DNA of 64,000 bases from Brevibacillus centrosporus (GTDB taxonomy: Bacteria > Bacillota > Bacilli > Brevibacillales > Brevibacillaceae). Below, piece after piece: positions 38,855 through 48,222 of the stretch. How positions within the stretch are numbered: position 1 is the first letter of the stretch; each line of letters begins with the position of its first letter. A model generated the notes under the pieces. It saw nothing but the letters and a program-made list of their open reading frames with translations. It did not search any database and was not told where the DNA came from. The stretch is taken from the NCBI RefSeq assembly GCF_003710815.1, contig NZ_RHHP01000038.1, positions 175,759 through 239,758 of the forward strand. The letters run 5' to 3'. A program made the position numbers and the translations under genes.

Positions 38855-41800
38855 TTACTCGGTAGAGACAGAAGGGTCTGCCTGCTCTTTTTTGGGGGAA
38901 ATCATGATGAACTGCGAGGCAGCATCATCGCTCCAAGCCTGGACACGCCCTGCCGTTTCATATTGGGCAGTAGCGAGCAGCTCTTGCACATACGCACCGA
39001 CCAGCTCCTGAACATCCTGTATGCCCTGCTTGTCGAGGGAGTACAGGAACACTTTTGCTCCCTTGGCAATCCGGCGTTCGAGCGCAGCTTTGTCAAAGCC
39101 CATCTCCGGCGTCAGCTTGACGTAGACCACACCACCCGTCATCCCTGCGCAAATCCATGGGCCCGGATCCCCGAGAACCACCGCACGGCCATTTGTCATG
39201 TATTCAAAGGCGAAGCCCTTCAGGTTTGCCCGCGCCCCGATTCCCCCCAGCTCGTCGCGGATCGGCTCCGTTATTTCTCCGCCAAAAACGACGTCTGCGC
39301 CAGATAAGCGGATGCAGGCGCGAGAGTCAGTATTGCCCTGCACGACAAACAGTCCCCGTTGCGCCCCGTAGCCAAAGCTTTTCCCGACAGATCCGTTGAC
39401 GAAGGTACCGCGCAGCCCCTTTGCCTTCAGAACGGAGATGCGGCCGCCAAAGCTGGTTTTTCCCACTCCATCCTGAGCGCCTCCTTCGACGCGGATATTT
39501 ACGCCCTGGACGTTGTAGGCAGCTAGACCATTCCCCGGTACGCTGCCTTCCACGAAGTGCAGAGAAACCTCTGGCAATGACGTGTAGCTTCCATCCAGAT
39601 GATTTTCGACCCGCGCACCTGCCCAGCGGCTACCCAGTACACGCTCACCGGAGAGGATGCGCTTGAACGTATGTTGGATGGGGCGTCCGTCAGAAAAGGA
39701 ATCGCTGGTATGGCTGCGAAGGGAAGTGGCTGCTGCGACCAATATGGGATCCTCTTCGGAGACGGTATCCGTCATTTGCCCAGTAAGCGGATGGACGTGT
39801 AAAAGGGAAGTAAGATCGATTTTGTCCAGCAGTCTCGTCTGTACCAAGAGATCGGAGCGTCCGACCAAATCCTGCGCGCGGGTAAAGCCAAGTCCAGCGG
39901 TAATGCGCCGTACCTCTTCGCCAAACAAGCCAAAGAATGTCTTGAGCCCGGAGACGGCGAGGTCCGTTTGCCGGGGAACGAAGCGTCGAAGTCCTTTTTC
40001 ATGGGCTTCCTCTATGCTGTCGATCTGGGTAGCGATTCCGACATGGCAGGTATCCAGATGGCAGCCACGGCAAGTCGTGCAGCCGACAGCGATCATCGCA
40101 AGCGTCCCAAAACCGATACGATTCGCACCCAGGAGCATCAGTTTGACGACGTCAGCGGCACTTTTCACGCCCCCGTCTGCCCACAGCTCGACCTGATCGC
40201 GCAGACCAGCTTCGAGGAGGGCGTTATGGGCTGCTTTGACGCCGATTTCCGCAGGCAGTCCGACATGCTGCAGGGCGTGGACGCGGGCAGCTCCTGTCCC
40301 ACCGTCAAAGCCAGATAAAGTAATGAAATCCGCTCCGGCTTTGGCAACACCGACGGCAATCGTCCCGATATTGGGCACGATCGGCACCTTTACGCAAATC
40401 TTGGCTTTGTCATTGGCGGTTTTCAGTTCGGTGATCATTTGCGCCAGGTCTTCGATGGAGTAGATGTCGTGGTTGTTGGAAGGGGAAATCAGATCTGACC
40501 CGATCGCGGCATTCCGAGCAGCAGCGATTTTGGCTGTGACCTTCGAGCCAGGCAAATGTCCGCCTTCTCCTGGCTTTGCGCCTTGCCCGATTTTGATTTC
40601 CAAAAGGTTTGCGGCGTTTGCCAGCTCGATATTGATGCCAAAGCGGCCGGATGCGATCTGGATGCCGCGCGTTTTCTGATAGCGCCCGAGCATGTCTTTG
40701 ATCTCGCCGCCTTCTCCGTTCATACAGATCATATTCAGTTGATCCGCTGCCTTAGGATAGGCGCGAAAAGCCGTTTCGTTTTGGGAGCCAAACGACATGG
40801 ACGAGATGAGGAACGGCAGCGAGTGCTCCCCGACGCTGATGTCCACCTGCTCCGGTTCTACATGGGCAGCTGCTTTGTCAAAGGCAAAGTCAGTCGTATG
40901 ACGGACCGCGATGGGATTTTCCCGCTCGTTTTCATCCAGCTTCAAAGCGTAGTCCGAGTAGGGAATATCGCCGGCAGCCATCTGTCCGATCAGCTTCCAC
41001 AAGCGAGGGAAGATATGGAACGTCTTGGATTCGCGTGCCGTTTCGCTGGAAAGGTCGTGATGGCGGCGAATGCTGTCCTCCTGCAGGTCGGCAAGTGACA
41101 GTCCGGCATGCTTCGAACCACAGAAGTTGACGATGCCAAGTGCTGCGGCAACCTCATCTTGCAGACCTATCGATGAGAAAAGCCGGCCGTAGCCGCGCAG
41201 CTCGTGGATGCCGAGCGTGGAAATGACCTTTTCCAAGCCTTTGTTCAAAGCTCCATATAAATGACCTGGAGCTGTTTCGGTATTTTTGGCAGAGGCAGTG
41301 GCAAACATCAGGTAGGGAGAAACAGCGTCAGCACCTGACCCGATGGAAAGGGCAAGATCGTGGAGGGAACGGATCGCCCCGGAGCGCAAGATCAGACTCG
41401 TCTTGCGGCGCAGGCTGATCCCGTCCTCTGCAAACGCCGTTTTCAGGCTTTGATCGACGACCGAGATGGCGAGCAGCGGATCGATCCAGTAATGCTCCTG
41501 CTGATGGGTGTCCGTATCGTCCAGAATGATCAGCACTGCTCCCTTTTCTACAGCTTTGACGGCTGCCTGGCGCAGTTCGTTCAGACCAGCCGCATACCCG
41601 TCCTGTTCTTGGAAATGAGAAGAGAGAATGGCGATGCTGGTTGGATGGTTATGAAAGGCATGAATGATTTGCTCCAGAGAAAGAGTCCCTTGCTGGCGAG
41701 CGGTTTTTTGCAGGGACTGCCCTTCTAAAAGGATGGGGGAAGGCAATTCCAGCTGCGGTGTCGTGACTGATTTGGAGGAGAGCGGTACGCGGGAGCCGAG

Positions 41801-43384
41801 GAGGATGCGTGTGGAGAAGTGCTCCATCTCACGGTCGCGGTCGATGGCAGGATTCGTGACGACAGCTACACTTTCTTTTATGTAGTCCGCCAGATTCTGT
41901 CTTTCCTTGGAAAGGGCGCCAAGCGGTCCGTCATGCCCAAGGGAGCGGATCGGCTCTGCGCCGTTGGATGCCATTTGCTCCACCAGCTGGACCTGTTCAC
42001 GGTCCCATCCGAAAGCACTGTAAACGGAGGAAGTCGGAGCAGGGACATCAGGTTCCGTAGACAGAGCTTCTAAGTCATAAGCAAAATGCAAATGCTGACG
42101 GGCTTCATTCGGCTGAATTTTCTGTGAAAATCTTTCGTAGACGATCTGTAGAAGGTGATGATGCAAGATGACTTCTACGGGTTTGTCTTTATGAAGGCGC
42201 ACCGCTACCTTTTCGCCAGGTGCTAAAGCTTTGGGCTCGCTCGCCATATCGTGGACGCTGATGACTCCTTGCTCCGAAGAGAAGTACAGAGAAGTCGCAC
42301 CTTCCACCATCCAGAGCGGACGCAGCCCGAGGGCATCTACAGTAAATACACACTCCGACGAGAAGCGGGAAACGATGCCGACCGGGCCTTGTGCAAAATG
42401 TCCCCATGCTTGGCGCAGGTACACATAGAGATCCTGCAAGTGAGAGGGGAGGCCTTTCATTTCGTGATGGATCGGAGGGAAGACGACTTCCATGGCTTCG
42501 AACAGGCTCAGCCCAAAGCGGTGGATGAGAGTCTCGATTGTCCGGTTGAGATTTTGGGAATCACTGCCACCATCTACGAGTGGCACACCCAGCATTTTGG
42601 CCTCTTCCTCCAGCTTGCTGATCGTGTTGATCTCGCCGTTGTGACCTAGCAGGGAGAAGGGCTGCACGCGAAAGAAGTTGGACAAGGTGTTGGTCGAGTA
42701 GCGGTTATGGCCGATGGTAACAGATGAAACGAAGCGCCCGTCCGCCACATCGTGGAAGTATTGGGACAGCAAATTTGCCGAGCCCATCAGCTTGTAAGCC
42801 GTGCTGACCGGACTAAGTGATGCGACATGCACGTGGTAGGCTGCCTCTAGTGTGACATGAATAGCAAACAGCTTACGGGAATACTCGTCTTCTGTCAGCT
42901 CTTCCGACGCCCACACGGCGAGCTGCCAAAAGATCGGCTCATCCCGCTTGCCGTTTTTTCCTAGGACAGAGGAATCAACAGCATTTTCGTGCTCCAGCAA
43001 AATGGTCAGCCCCGCTTGGGTGAAAGCAGAGCGAATTTCTTGTTGAGTCGCTCGCATGTCATGGCCTTTTCGAGGAATGAACAGATGAGCGATGGAAAAG
43101 CGGGGATCATAGGCATGCGACCGATCGAGTCCGGCGTCATCCAGATAATCAGACCAGAGCGCGCGAGGAATATCCGTCAATATCCCGCAGCCATCACCCT
43201 CGCCGTTGATAAAGCCGGAGCGGTGTTCCATCTGAATCATGGTGCGAATGGTCTCATCTACATTGCTGCGAGTCGGACTCCCCTGTTTTTCAATGACACA
43301 AACGATGGCGCAGCTGTCATGCTCGATGCGATGATACTCGCGAAACTGTTCGATGCTTTCTTTTTTCTGGTCTCTATTCAGCAT
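38855..43384 (-). CDS. gltB: Glutamate synthase large subunit
   Basis: A 1509-residue GOGAT large subunit. The class II glutaminase domain begins at Cys25 (EHDSCAIV), exposed after a short propeptide. A central domain, the FMN-binding synthase domain (SGFDGGTGAARVHALQHVGLP), and a 3Fe-4S cysteine cluster CTTCRGCHLDTCHVGIATQ follow. The C-terminal beta-helix has repeated G-x-x-G-x-x-x-G. It transfers glutamine amide to 2-oxoglutarate. The small subunit gltD is not adjacent, so GltD must come from elsewhere or a different donor is used. The start region is odd: the ribosome site lies 28 bases before the ATG with a hairpin between. Confidence 0.95.
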   Translation of the reverse strand: MLNRDQKKESIEQFREYHRIEHDSCAIVCVIEKQGSPTRSNVDETIRTMIQMEHRSGFINGEGDGCGILTDIPRALWSDYLDDAGLDRSHAYDPRFSIAHLFIPRKGHDMRATQQEIRSAFTQAGLTILLEHENAVDSSVLGKNGKRDEPIFWQLAVWASEELTEDEYSRKLFAIHVTLEAAYHVHVASLSPVSTAYKLMGSANLLSQYFHDVADGRFVSSVTIGHNRYSTNTLSNFFRVQPFSLLGHNGEINTISKLEEEAKMLGVPLVDGGSDSQNLNRTIETLIHRFGLSLFEAMEVVFPPIHHEMKGLPSHLQDLYVYLRQAWGHFAQGPVGIVSRFSSECVFTVDALGLRPLWMVEGATSLYFSSEQGVISVHDMASEPKALAPGEKVAVRLHKDKPVEVILHHHLLQIVYERFSQKIQPNEARQHLHFAYDLEALSTEPDVPAPTSSVYSAFGWDREQVQLVEQMASNGAEPIRSLGHDGPLGALSKERQNLADYIKESVAVVTNPAIDRDREMEHFSTRILLGSRVPLSSKSVTTPQLELPSPILLEGQSLQKTARQQGTLSLEQIIHAFHNHPTSIAILSSHFQEQDGYAAGLNELRQAAVKAVEKGAVLIILDDTDTHQQEHYWIDPLLAISVVDQSLKTAFAEDGISLRRKTSLILRSGAIRSLHDLALSIGSGADAVSPYLMFATASAKNTETAPGHLYGALNKGLEKVISTLGIHELRGYGRLFSSIGLQDEVAAALGIVNFCGSKHAGLSLADLQEDSIRRHHDLSSETARESKTFHIFPRLWKLIGQMAAGDIPYSDYALKLDENERENPIAVRHTTDFAFDKAAAHVEPEQVDISVGEHSLPFLISSMSFGSQNETAFRAYPKAADQLNMICMNGEGGEIKDMLGRYQKTRGIQIASGRFGINIELANAANLLEIKIGQGAKPGEGGHLPGSKVTAKIAAARNAAIGSDLISPSNNHDIYSIEDLAQMITELKTANDKAKICVKVPIVPNIGTIAVGVAKAGADFITLSGFDGGTGAARVHALQHVGLPAEIGVKAAHNALLEAGLRDQVELWADGGVKSAADVVKLMLLGANRIGFGTLAMIAVGCTTCRGCHLDTCHVGIATQIDSIEEAHEKGLRRFVPRQTDLAVSGLKTFFGLFGEEVRRITAGLGFTRAQDLVGRSDLLVQTRLLDKIDLTSLLHVHPLTGQMTDTVSEEDPILVAAATSLRSHTSDSFSDGRPIQHTFKRILSGERVLGSRWAGARVENHLDGSYTSLPEVSLHFVEGSVPGNGLAAYNVQGVNIRVEGGAQDGVGKTSFGGRISVLKAKGLRGTFVNGSVGKSFGYGAQRGLFVVQGNTDSRACIRLSGADVVFGGEITEPIRDELGGIGARANLKGFAFEYMTNGRAVVLGDPGPWICAGMTGGVVYVKLTPEMGFDKAALERRIAKGAKVFLYSLDKQGIQDVQELVGAYVQELLATAQYETAGRVQAWSDDAASQFIMISPKKEQADPSVSTE

Positions 43385-43390
43385 GATTCC

Positions 43391-43421
43391 GGTCAGTAGA
43401 GGAACTGACCACCCACCTCCC
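43391..43421 (-). promoter_or_regulatory. gltB initiation region: ribosome site separated from ATG by a hairpin
   Basis: GGGAGGTGGG (43412-43421) is the only good Shine-Dalgarno, but it stands 27 bases before the ATG. GGTCAGT (43404-43410) pairs perfectly with ACTGACC (43391-43397) across six bases in between. Folding this hairpin would bring the site to about normal spacing. No other in-frame ATG, GTG or TTG is available upstream. Confidence 0.6.
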
Positions 43422-43572
43422 GTTGAATATTCTGAAATTTCTAACGATATTGTAGGTTTTAGGATAACACGAACAGAAGGTCAGCACAAGAAAGGGACAG
43501 GATACGCGAAAGGATGTAAGCGCTTCCTGTTCAAGAAAATGTTTCTGTTCGATAAAAGGGTTGATATTTCAC

Positions 43573-43622
43573 GAAAAAAACAGACACACCCTGACCGGTA
43601 AGCGGAGGGATATGTCTGTTTC
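43573..43622 (-). terminator. Intrinsic terminator after the 46-residue gene
   Basis: ACAGACATATCCCT and AGGGTGTGTCTGT pair with one internal mismatch, followed by seven T on the minus strand. Confidence 0.85.
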
Positions 43623-43628
43623 AGATGG

Positions 43629-43769
43629 TTAACGATCGTGATTTTGCGTCTTGTGATGTTCGGTTTTTCTTGGTTTTTGGAAACCGACAACTTCGAGCAT
43701 TTTGGAGCTCTCTTTGGAGTCCAACGTTTTTTCAGGTGCTTGCGGATACATATGTTCACCTTTTGACAA
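43629..43769 (-). CDS. Hypothetical small hydrophilic protein (46 aa)
   Basis: TTG 43769 to TAA 43629 encodes 46 residues starting MSKGEHMYPQAPEKT and ending in a basic, His-rich tail (TEHHKTQNHDR). AGGAGG precedes the TTG by eight bases; an ATG six codons in, behind AAAGGTGA, is an alternative. A perfect terminator follows immediately. It has no membrane segment and no recognisable fold. Unknown function, but the signals make it a likely real gene between gltB and the methyltransferase. Confidence 0.6.
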   Translation of the reverse strand: MSKGEHMYPQAPEKTLDSKESSKMLEVVGFQKPRKTEHHKTQNHDR

Positions 43770-43979
43770 CCGGGATCCCTCCTCTTGGGTAACTGCATGA
43801 GTAGTATTCCCGAAAGGCTTGGATCATGGCATAGGAAACCGTTCCCTGAGTACGTTTTGATATGGCTTACGTGGGTAGTGTCTGATGGATCACCGGCTTG
43901 ACAGGATTTTTTGTGAAATTCACGAAATGAAAGGGAGTACCTAAAAATTTACAGTAGGAGTAGATGATTCATTTCTAAA

Positions 43980-44735
43980 ATGATCGAAAACAAGCTCCGT
44001 GCTGCCGGCTGTGTCTTCGCAGAGGAAGAGGCCCAATTGCTTATCTCAGCAGCGCGGACCTATGCTGAGCTCGATGATATGGTAGAGCAAAGGATTGCAG
44101 GCTTGCCTCTCGAACACATTCTTGGCTGGGCCGAATTCTGTGGTTTGAGGGTCGCTGTGGACGCTGGAGTTTTTGTACCCCGCAAGCGTACCGCGTTTCT
44201 CGTCCGACAAGCGATCGCCCTTGCCCGCCCAGGAAACGTAGTGGTCGACCTGTGCTGCGGATCAGGGGCGCTGGGGGCCGTACTAGCCTTACATGTAGAG
44301 AGGATCGAGCTGCATGCAGTGGACCTCGATCCCGCCGCAGTAAGGTGCGCGCAAAGGAACATCGCAATCACGGGTGGTCGCGTCTACGAAGGTGACCTTT
44401 TTGAACCTCTGCCCGCCACACTTCTCAGCTGTGTCGACGTCCTCGAAGCCAATGTACCCTACGTACCAACCCAGTCGATCAGGTTGCTTCCCCCAGAGGC
44501 GCGAATATACGAAGCGTCTGTAGCCTTAAACGGAGGAGAGGATGGGCTGGATGTAATGCGGCGAGTGGCAGGCGAAGCTGCACGCTGGCTGGTTCCGGGT
44601 GGTCACGTATTGGTTGAGACGAGTGAACGACAGGTGCCGAAGACGGTCGATATCTTCAAAAGCAGCGGATTCATTCCACAGGTGGCAACGGATCCAGAGC
44701 TTGACGCTACGATTGTGATTGGTACTCGTCCCTAG
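43980..44735 (+). CDS. PrmC-like class I methyltransferase (putative protein N5-glutamine methyltransferase)
   Basis: A 251-residue protein with the SAM motif VVVDLCCGSGALGAVLAL, the acidic end of strand 2 (AVDLDPAAVRCA) and, at the place of the catalytic NPPY of PrmC/HemK, ANVPYVP. It is shorter than PrmC in the N-terminal peptide-release-factor-binding half. The change of NPPY to NVPY means the target may not be the Gln of release factors. The nearest ribosome site (AGGAGTAG, 43957) serves a four-codon ORF MIHF ending four bases before the ATG, so re-initiation is possible. A dedicated prmC is expected elsewhere in the genome. Confidence 0.75.
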   Translation: MIENKLRAAGCVFAEEEAQLLISAARTYAELDDMVEQRIAGLPLEHILGWAEFCGLRVAVDAGVFVPRKRTAFLVRQAIALARPGNVVVDLCCGSGALGAVLALHVERIELHAVDLDPAAVRCAQRNIAITGGRVYEGDLFEPLPATLLSCVDVLEANVPYVPTQSIRLLPPEARIYEASVALNGGEDGLDVMRRVAGEAARWLVPGGHVLVETSERQVPKTVDIFKSSGFIPQVATDPELDATIVIGTRP

Positions 44736-44778
44736 CCTGTTTTGCAGAAGGTAACATGACGATAAATACACACAAAGA

Positions 44779-44818
44779 AGAGGCAATCAGAAGATTTCCT
44801 GACTGCCTCTTTCCTTTT
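44779..44818. terminator. Bidirectional terminator between the methyltransferase and hemL
   Basis: GAGGCAATCAG pairs with CTGACTGCCTC (one mismatch) around AAGATTTC. T-rich tracts follow on both strands. Confidence 0.85.
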
Positions 44819-44827
44819 GAAGCCACT

Positions 44828-46123
44828 TTATTTTCCGCTCATGGCGGCAAAGGAACGATCCACTGCTGCGATCGTTTCACGAATGTCTTCTTCCGTATGT
44901 GCAGTAGTAACGAACCAGGCTTCGTATTTGGATGGAGCCAGGCAAATGCCTTCATCCAGCATCAGGCGGAAGAAACGGGCGAACAGCTCACCATCTGCTT
45001 TTTGAGCTGCATCGTAATCGTGTACCGGCTCGTCCGTAAAGTACACCGCCATAGCGCCTTTGACGCGGTTGAGCTGGATGGTTACATCGTGCTTCTCTGC
45101 TGCTTGGCGAATTCCAGCTTCCAGCATGGCACCCAAACGCTCGAACTCGTCGTACACGCCTGGCTGCTTCAATACCTCCAGGCACGCGATGCCGGCGCGG
45201 ATAGAAGCTGGGTTACCCGCCATGGTTCCGGCTTGATAAGCAGGTCCCAGTGGAGCGACCTGCTCCATGATTTCTTTGCGGCCACCGTAAGCTCCGATCG
45301 GTAAGCCACCCCCGATAATTTTCCCCAAAGCAGTCAGATCTGGCTCGACTCCGAGCAGATTTTGCGCTCCGCCGTAGCCGAAGCGGAAAGCCGTAATCAC
45401 TTCATCGTAAACGACGAGCGCACCGGCTTCATGCGTGATTCGATTGACAGCTTCCAAAAAGCCTGGCTCTGGCGTCACGATACCGAAGTTTCCAACGATT
45501 GGCTCGACGAGAACGGCTGCTGTCTCACTGCCCCAGCGTTTCATCGCATCTGCAAATGCATCGACGTCGTTGAACGGTACGGTAATCACTTCGTTGGCGA
45601 TGCTTTGCGGAATACCCGCGCTATCCGGAATGCCGAGCGTGGAAGGCCCAGATCCCGCCGCTACCAGGACGAGATCAGAGTGGCCGTGATAGCAGCCGGC
45701 AAATTTGATGATTTTGACACGGCCTGTGTAGGCGCGTGCGACACGGATGCACGTCATGACGGCTTCCGTACCGGAGTTGTTAAAGCGGATGCGCTCCATG
45801 GAAGGAATCGCTTCGCGGATCATACCGGCAAACTTCACTTCCCAAGGAGTAGGAGTTCCGTACAGCGTACCGTTTGCTGCTGCTTCGCAAATGGCTTGAG
45901 TTACATGAGGATGGGCGTGGCCTGTGATGATGGGGCCATAGGCTGCCAAATAGTCAATGTATCGATTTCCGTCCACGTCCCAGAAATACGCTCCCTGGGC
46001 GCGTTCCATGGTGACGGGGGCACCGCCTCCTACAGCCTTGAAGGAGCGGGATGGGCTGTTGACGCCTCCCAGAATCACATCCATGGCTTGTTGGTGCAGG
46101 TGTGCGGATTTTTCACGGTTCAT
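44828..46123 (-). CDS. hemL: Glutamate-1-semialdehyde 2,1-aminomutase
   Basis: A 431-residue PLP enzyme of class III aminotransferases, converting glutamate-1-semialdehyde to 5-aminolevulinate for heme. The PLP-lysine lies in TALGKIIGGGLPIGAYGG; other sites are VNSPSRSFKAVGG near the start and RFNNSGTEAVMTC for cofactor phosphate. A GAGGGAAAAAGA site precedes ATG 46123. The B. subtilis paralogue gsaB occupies this same stretch of the chromosome (between ygaD and perR), so this may be the GsaB paralogue rather than the hem operon HemL. Confidence 0.94.
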   Translation of the reverse strand: MNREKSAHLHQQAMDVILGGVNSPSRSFKAVGGGAPVTMERAQGAYFWDVDGNRYIDYLAAYGPIITGHAHPHVTQAICEAAANGTLYGTPTPWEVKFAGMIREAIPSMERIRFNNSGTEAVMTCIRVARAYTGRVKIIKFAGCYHGHSDLVLVAAGSGPSTLGIPDSAGIPQSIANEVITVPFNDVDAFADAMKRWGSETAAVLVEPIVGNFGIVTPEPGFLEAVNRITHEAGALVVYDEVITAFRFGYGGAQNLLGVEPDLTALGKIIGGGLPIGAYGGRKEIMEQVAPLGPAYQAGTMAGNPASIRAGIACLEVLKQPGVYDEFERLGAMLEAGIRQAAEKHDVTIQLNRVKGAMAVYFTDEPVHDYDAAQKADGELFARFFRLMLDEGICLAPSKYEAWFVTTAHTEEDIRETIAAVDRSFAAMSGK

Positions 46124-46272
46124 TCTTTTTCCCTCTTTCTGTCCAAAAGGTCTTCCCTATCTTACCACAGCCAAAGAAAAGGTGGGTATGCACGGAGATG
46201 TCTGGAAGGGGAAAAGGAAAAATGATACAATTTTCCAGCAACTGAATATGGGGAAAGAAGGCGAATGTCACG

Positions 46273-47118
46273 ATGAAAATGGAATGCCTATGCGTCGCCG
46301 GCAGCGGCAGGATGAATGAGGATGCGTACGTCACGAATCAGACGAAGCATCTTTTTGCAGTTGTGGATGGGGTGTCTTCGCTCGTTCCGTATGAAAATGC
46401 AGACGGGCTGACTGGAGGTGCGATTGCGGCCCAAATCGTGAAGGAGCATCTGGAGGAAGAAAATGGGGAGCAGAGCTTACCGGAGCTGTTGGCTGCAGCG
46501 AACGAAAGGCTCTACGCCTGTATGCGCAATGACCGGATCAATCTGGAGAAAAAAGAAGCCCTTTGGGGAGCAGCGTGTGCGATTGTTCGCGTAGAGGATA
46601 AATTTATCGATTATGCCCAAACCGGGGATTGCATGATTTTTGCTGTTTATGCAGACGATACGGTACGCCCCCTTACACACCCGCAAGTCAGTCATTTAGA
46701 GCAGGCTGCCTTCGCAAAATGGGAGTCCTGTATTTCCGCAGGTATCCGTCAGCACTCGGAGCTGATGGAGCACTGTCGTGACATCCTTATTTCCAACCGC
46801 TATCAGGCCAATACAGAAGGTGGATATGGTGTCCTCAATGGAGAATCTGCCTGTCCTGACTTTATAGAGTCTGGACGAATCAACCGTACCCAGCTACGAG
46901 CCCTTGTGCTTTTGACAGATGGCTTGTTCATGCCTCGCCCCTATGGAGGAGCCGAGCCAAGATGGGAGGAGACGGTGATTCCGATTGTTCACAAAGGACT
47001 ACAAAGGTATGCAGACGACTTAATAACGCTGGAAAACAGCGATCCGGAATGCGTCCGCTATGTACGCTTCAAAAAATCGGATGACAAAACCGGAATCGTC
47101 CTGCACTTGAGTGAATGA
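46273..47118 (+). CDS. PP2C-family serine/threonine phosphatase
   Basis: A 281-residue protein phosphatase 2C fold. Metal-binding acidic residues are seen in GRMNEDAYVT, FAVVDGVSS, DYAQTGDCMIF, LVLLTDGLF and SDDKTGIVL. It is smaller than SpoIIE and lacks membrane or sensor parts, so it is a free cytosolic enzyme. The ribosome site is poor (AAGAAGGCG). An ABC exporter follows on the same strand after 93 bases, but nothing links them functionally. Confidence 0.85.
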   Translation: MKMECLCVAGSGRMNEDAYVTNQTKHLFAVVDGVSSLVPYENADGLTGGAIAAQIVKEHLEEENGEQSLPELLAAANERLYACMRNDRINLEKKEALWGAACAIVRVEDKFIDYAQTGDCMIFAVYADDTVRPLTHPQVSHLEQAAFAKWESCISAGIRQHSELMEHCRDILISNRYQANTEGGYGVLNGESACPDFIESGRINRTQLRALVLLTDGLFMPRPYGGAEPRWEETVIPIVHKGLQRYADDLITLENSDPECVRYVRFKKSDDKTGIVLHLSE

Positions 47119-47211
47119 ATTTCCAGCACATTGAATTTTGCACATTCATAGCCTGTCATATACACTAACAGATGGAATGCAACCGAAAGAGACACAAAAG
47201 GAAGGTAAACC

Positions 47212-48222
47212 ATGATTCAAGTGAAGCAGCTGCAAAAGGAGTTTCGCATTCACCAGTCCCGAGCCGGATTAGGTGGTGCTTTTCGTGATTTGTTCAGCCG
47301 TGAATACAAGACGGTGAAAGCAGTGGATAATCTGTCTTTTACGGTGGAAGAAGGGGAAATGTTCGCGCTGATCGGGGAAAATGGCGCGGGCAAATCGACG
47401 ACGATCAAAATGCTGACGGGCATTCTCACGCCGAGCAGCGGAGATATCGTCATCAATGGCTTTGTTCCATTCAAAGAGCGCGAGGATTACGTACGCTCCA
47501 TCGGTGTCGTATTTGGCCAGCGCTCCCAGCTCTGGTGGGACTTGTCCCCACTGGAGTCCTTCCGTTTGCTCAAAAGCGTCTACAAGGTCGATGACACAGC
47601 GGGCGAGAAGTGGCTGGAGCGGCTGATCGAGGAGCTAGATATAGGTTCCTTCGTAAGTCAGCCCGTTCGCAAGCTTAGCCTGGGGCAGCGGATGCGCTGT
47701 GAGGTAGCAGCATCGTTGATCCACAAGCCACGCCTGCTGTTTCTCGATGAGCCGACGGTCGGACTGGACGTTCTGGTCAAACAAAAGATCCGCGAGTTTC
47801 TGCGCAATTTGAATGAGACGGAAAAAATGACCATTTTGCTGACGACGCATGACGTTTCCGATATTGAGGCGCTCTGCAAGCGAGTGCTGGTCATGGATAA
47901 AGGCAAGCTGATTTTCGACGGTCTGCTCAGTGATTTGAAAGAGCATTGGGGAAATGGGACAGAGGTATCCTTCCAGATGAAAAAGCGCACCAAGGCTTCC
48001 GAGCTGCGAAACGTTTTAGGGGATATGCCCTGTACGATCGAACAAATCAACGATTATTCGCTGCGGGTGCAGGTGCCGCGCAGTCAGGAAATGCTGCCGT
48101 TTGTTTTGTCCACGGTCATGGCATCGTTTGATGTGAGTGATGTGAAGATCATGGAGACCAGCACAGAGGACATCGTGCGCAACATTTACCGGACGGACGG
48201 CGAGGTAGCGAGTCATGCATAA
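47212..48222 (+). CDS. ABC exporter ATPase (ABC-2 type with DUF4162)
   Basis: A 336-residue ATPase with Walker A GENGAGKSTT, signature LSLGQRMRCE, Walker B LLFLDEPTVGLDV, H-loop TTHDVSD, and a C-terminal DUF4162-like region (about 245-320). The short N-terminal extension (IHQSRAGLGGAFRDLFSREYK) is characteristic of the ABC-2 group with two separate permeases. It overlaps the first permease gene by eight bases. Substrate could be a drug, a lipid or a peptide. Confidence 0.93.
   Translation: MIQVKQLQKEFRIHQSRAGLGGAFRDLFSREYKTVKAVDNLSFTVEEGEMFALIGENGAGKSTTIKMLTGILTPSSGDIVINGFVPFKEREDYVRSIGVVFGQRSQLWWDLSPLESFRLLKSVYKVDDTAGEKWLERLIEELDIGSFVSQPVRKLSLGQRMRCEVAASLIHKPRLLFLDEPTVGLDVLVKQKIREFLRNLNETEKMTILLTTHDVSDIEALCKRVLVMDKGKLIFDGLLSDLKEHWGNGTEVSFQMKKRTKASELRNVLGDMPCTIEQINDYSLRVQVPRSQEMLPFVLSTVMASFDVSDVKIMETSTEDIVRNIYRTDGEVASHA

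Noticed and set aside
38902..43399. Many long antisense frames inside gltB
   Set aside because: They are codon-bias shadows of gltB, with no ribosome sites or family motifs.
43481..43798. 105-codon minus-strand ORF over the 46-residue gene
   Set aside because: It runs through the terminator hairpin at 43573-43622 and is highly basic with no fold; the frame used by the 46-residue gene has the ribosome site and ends before the terminator.
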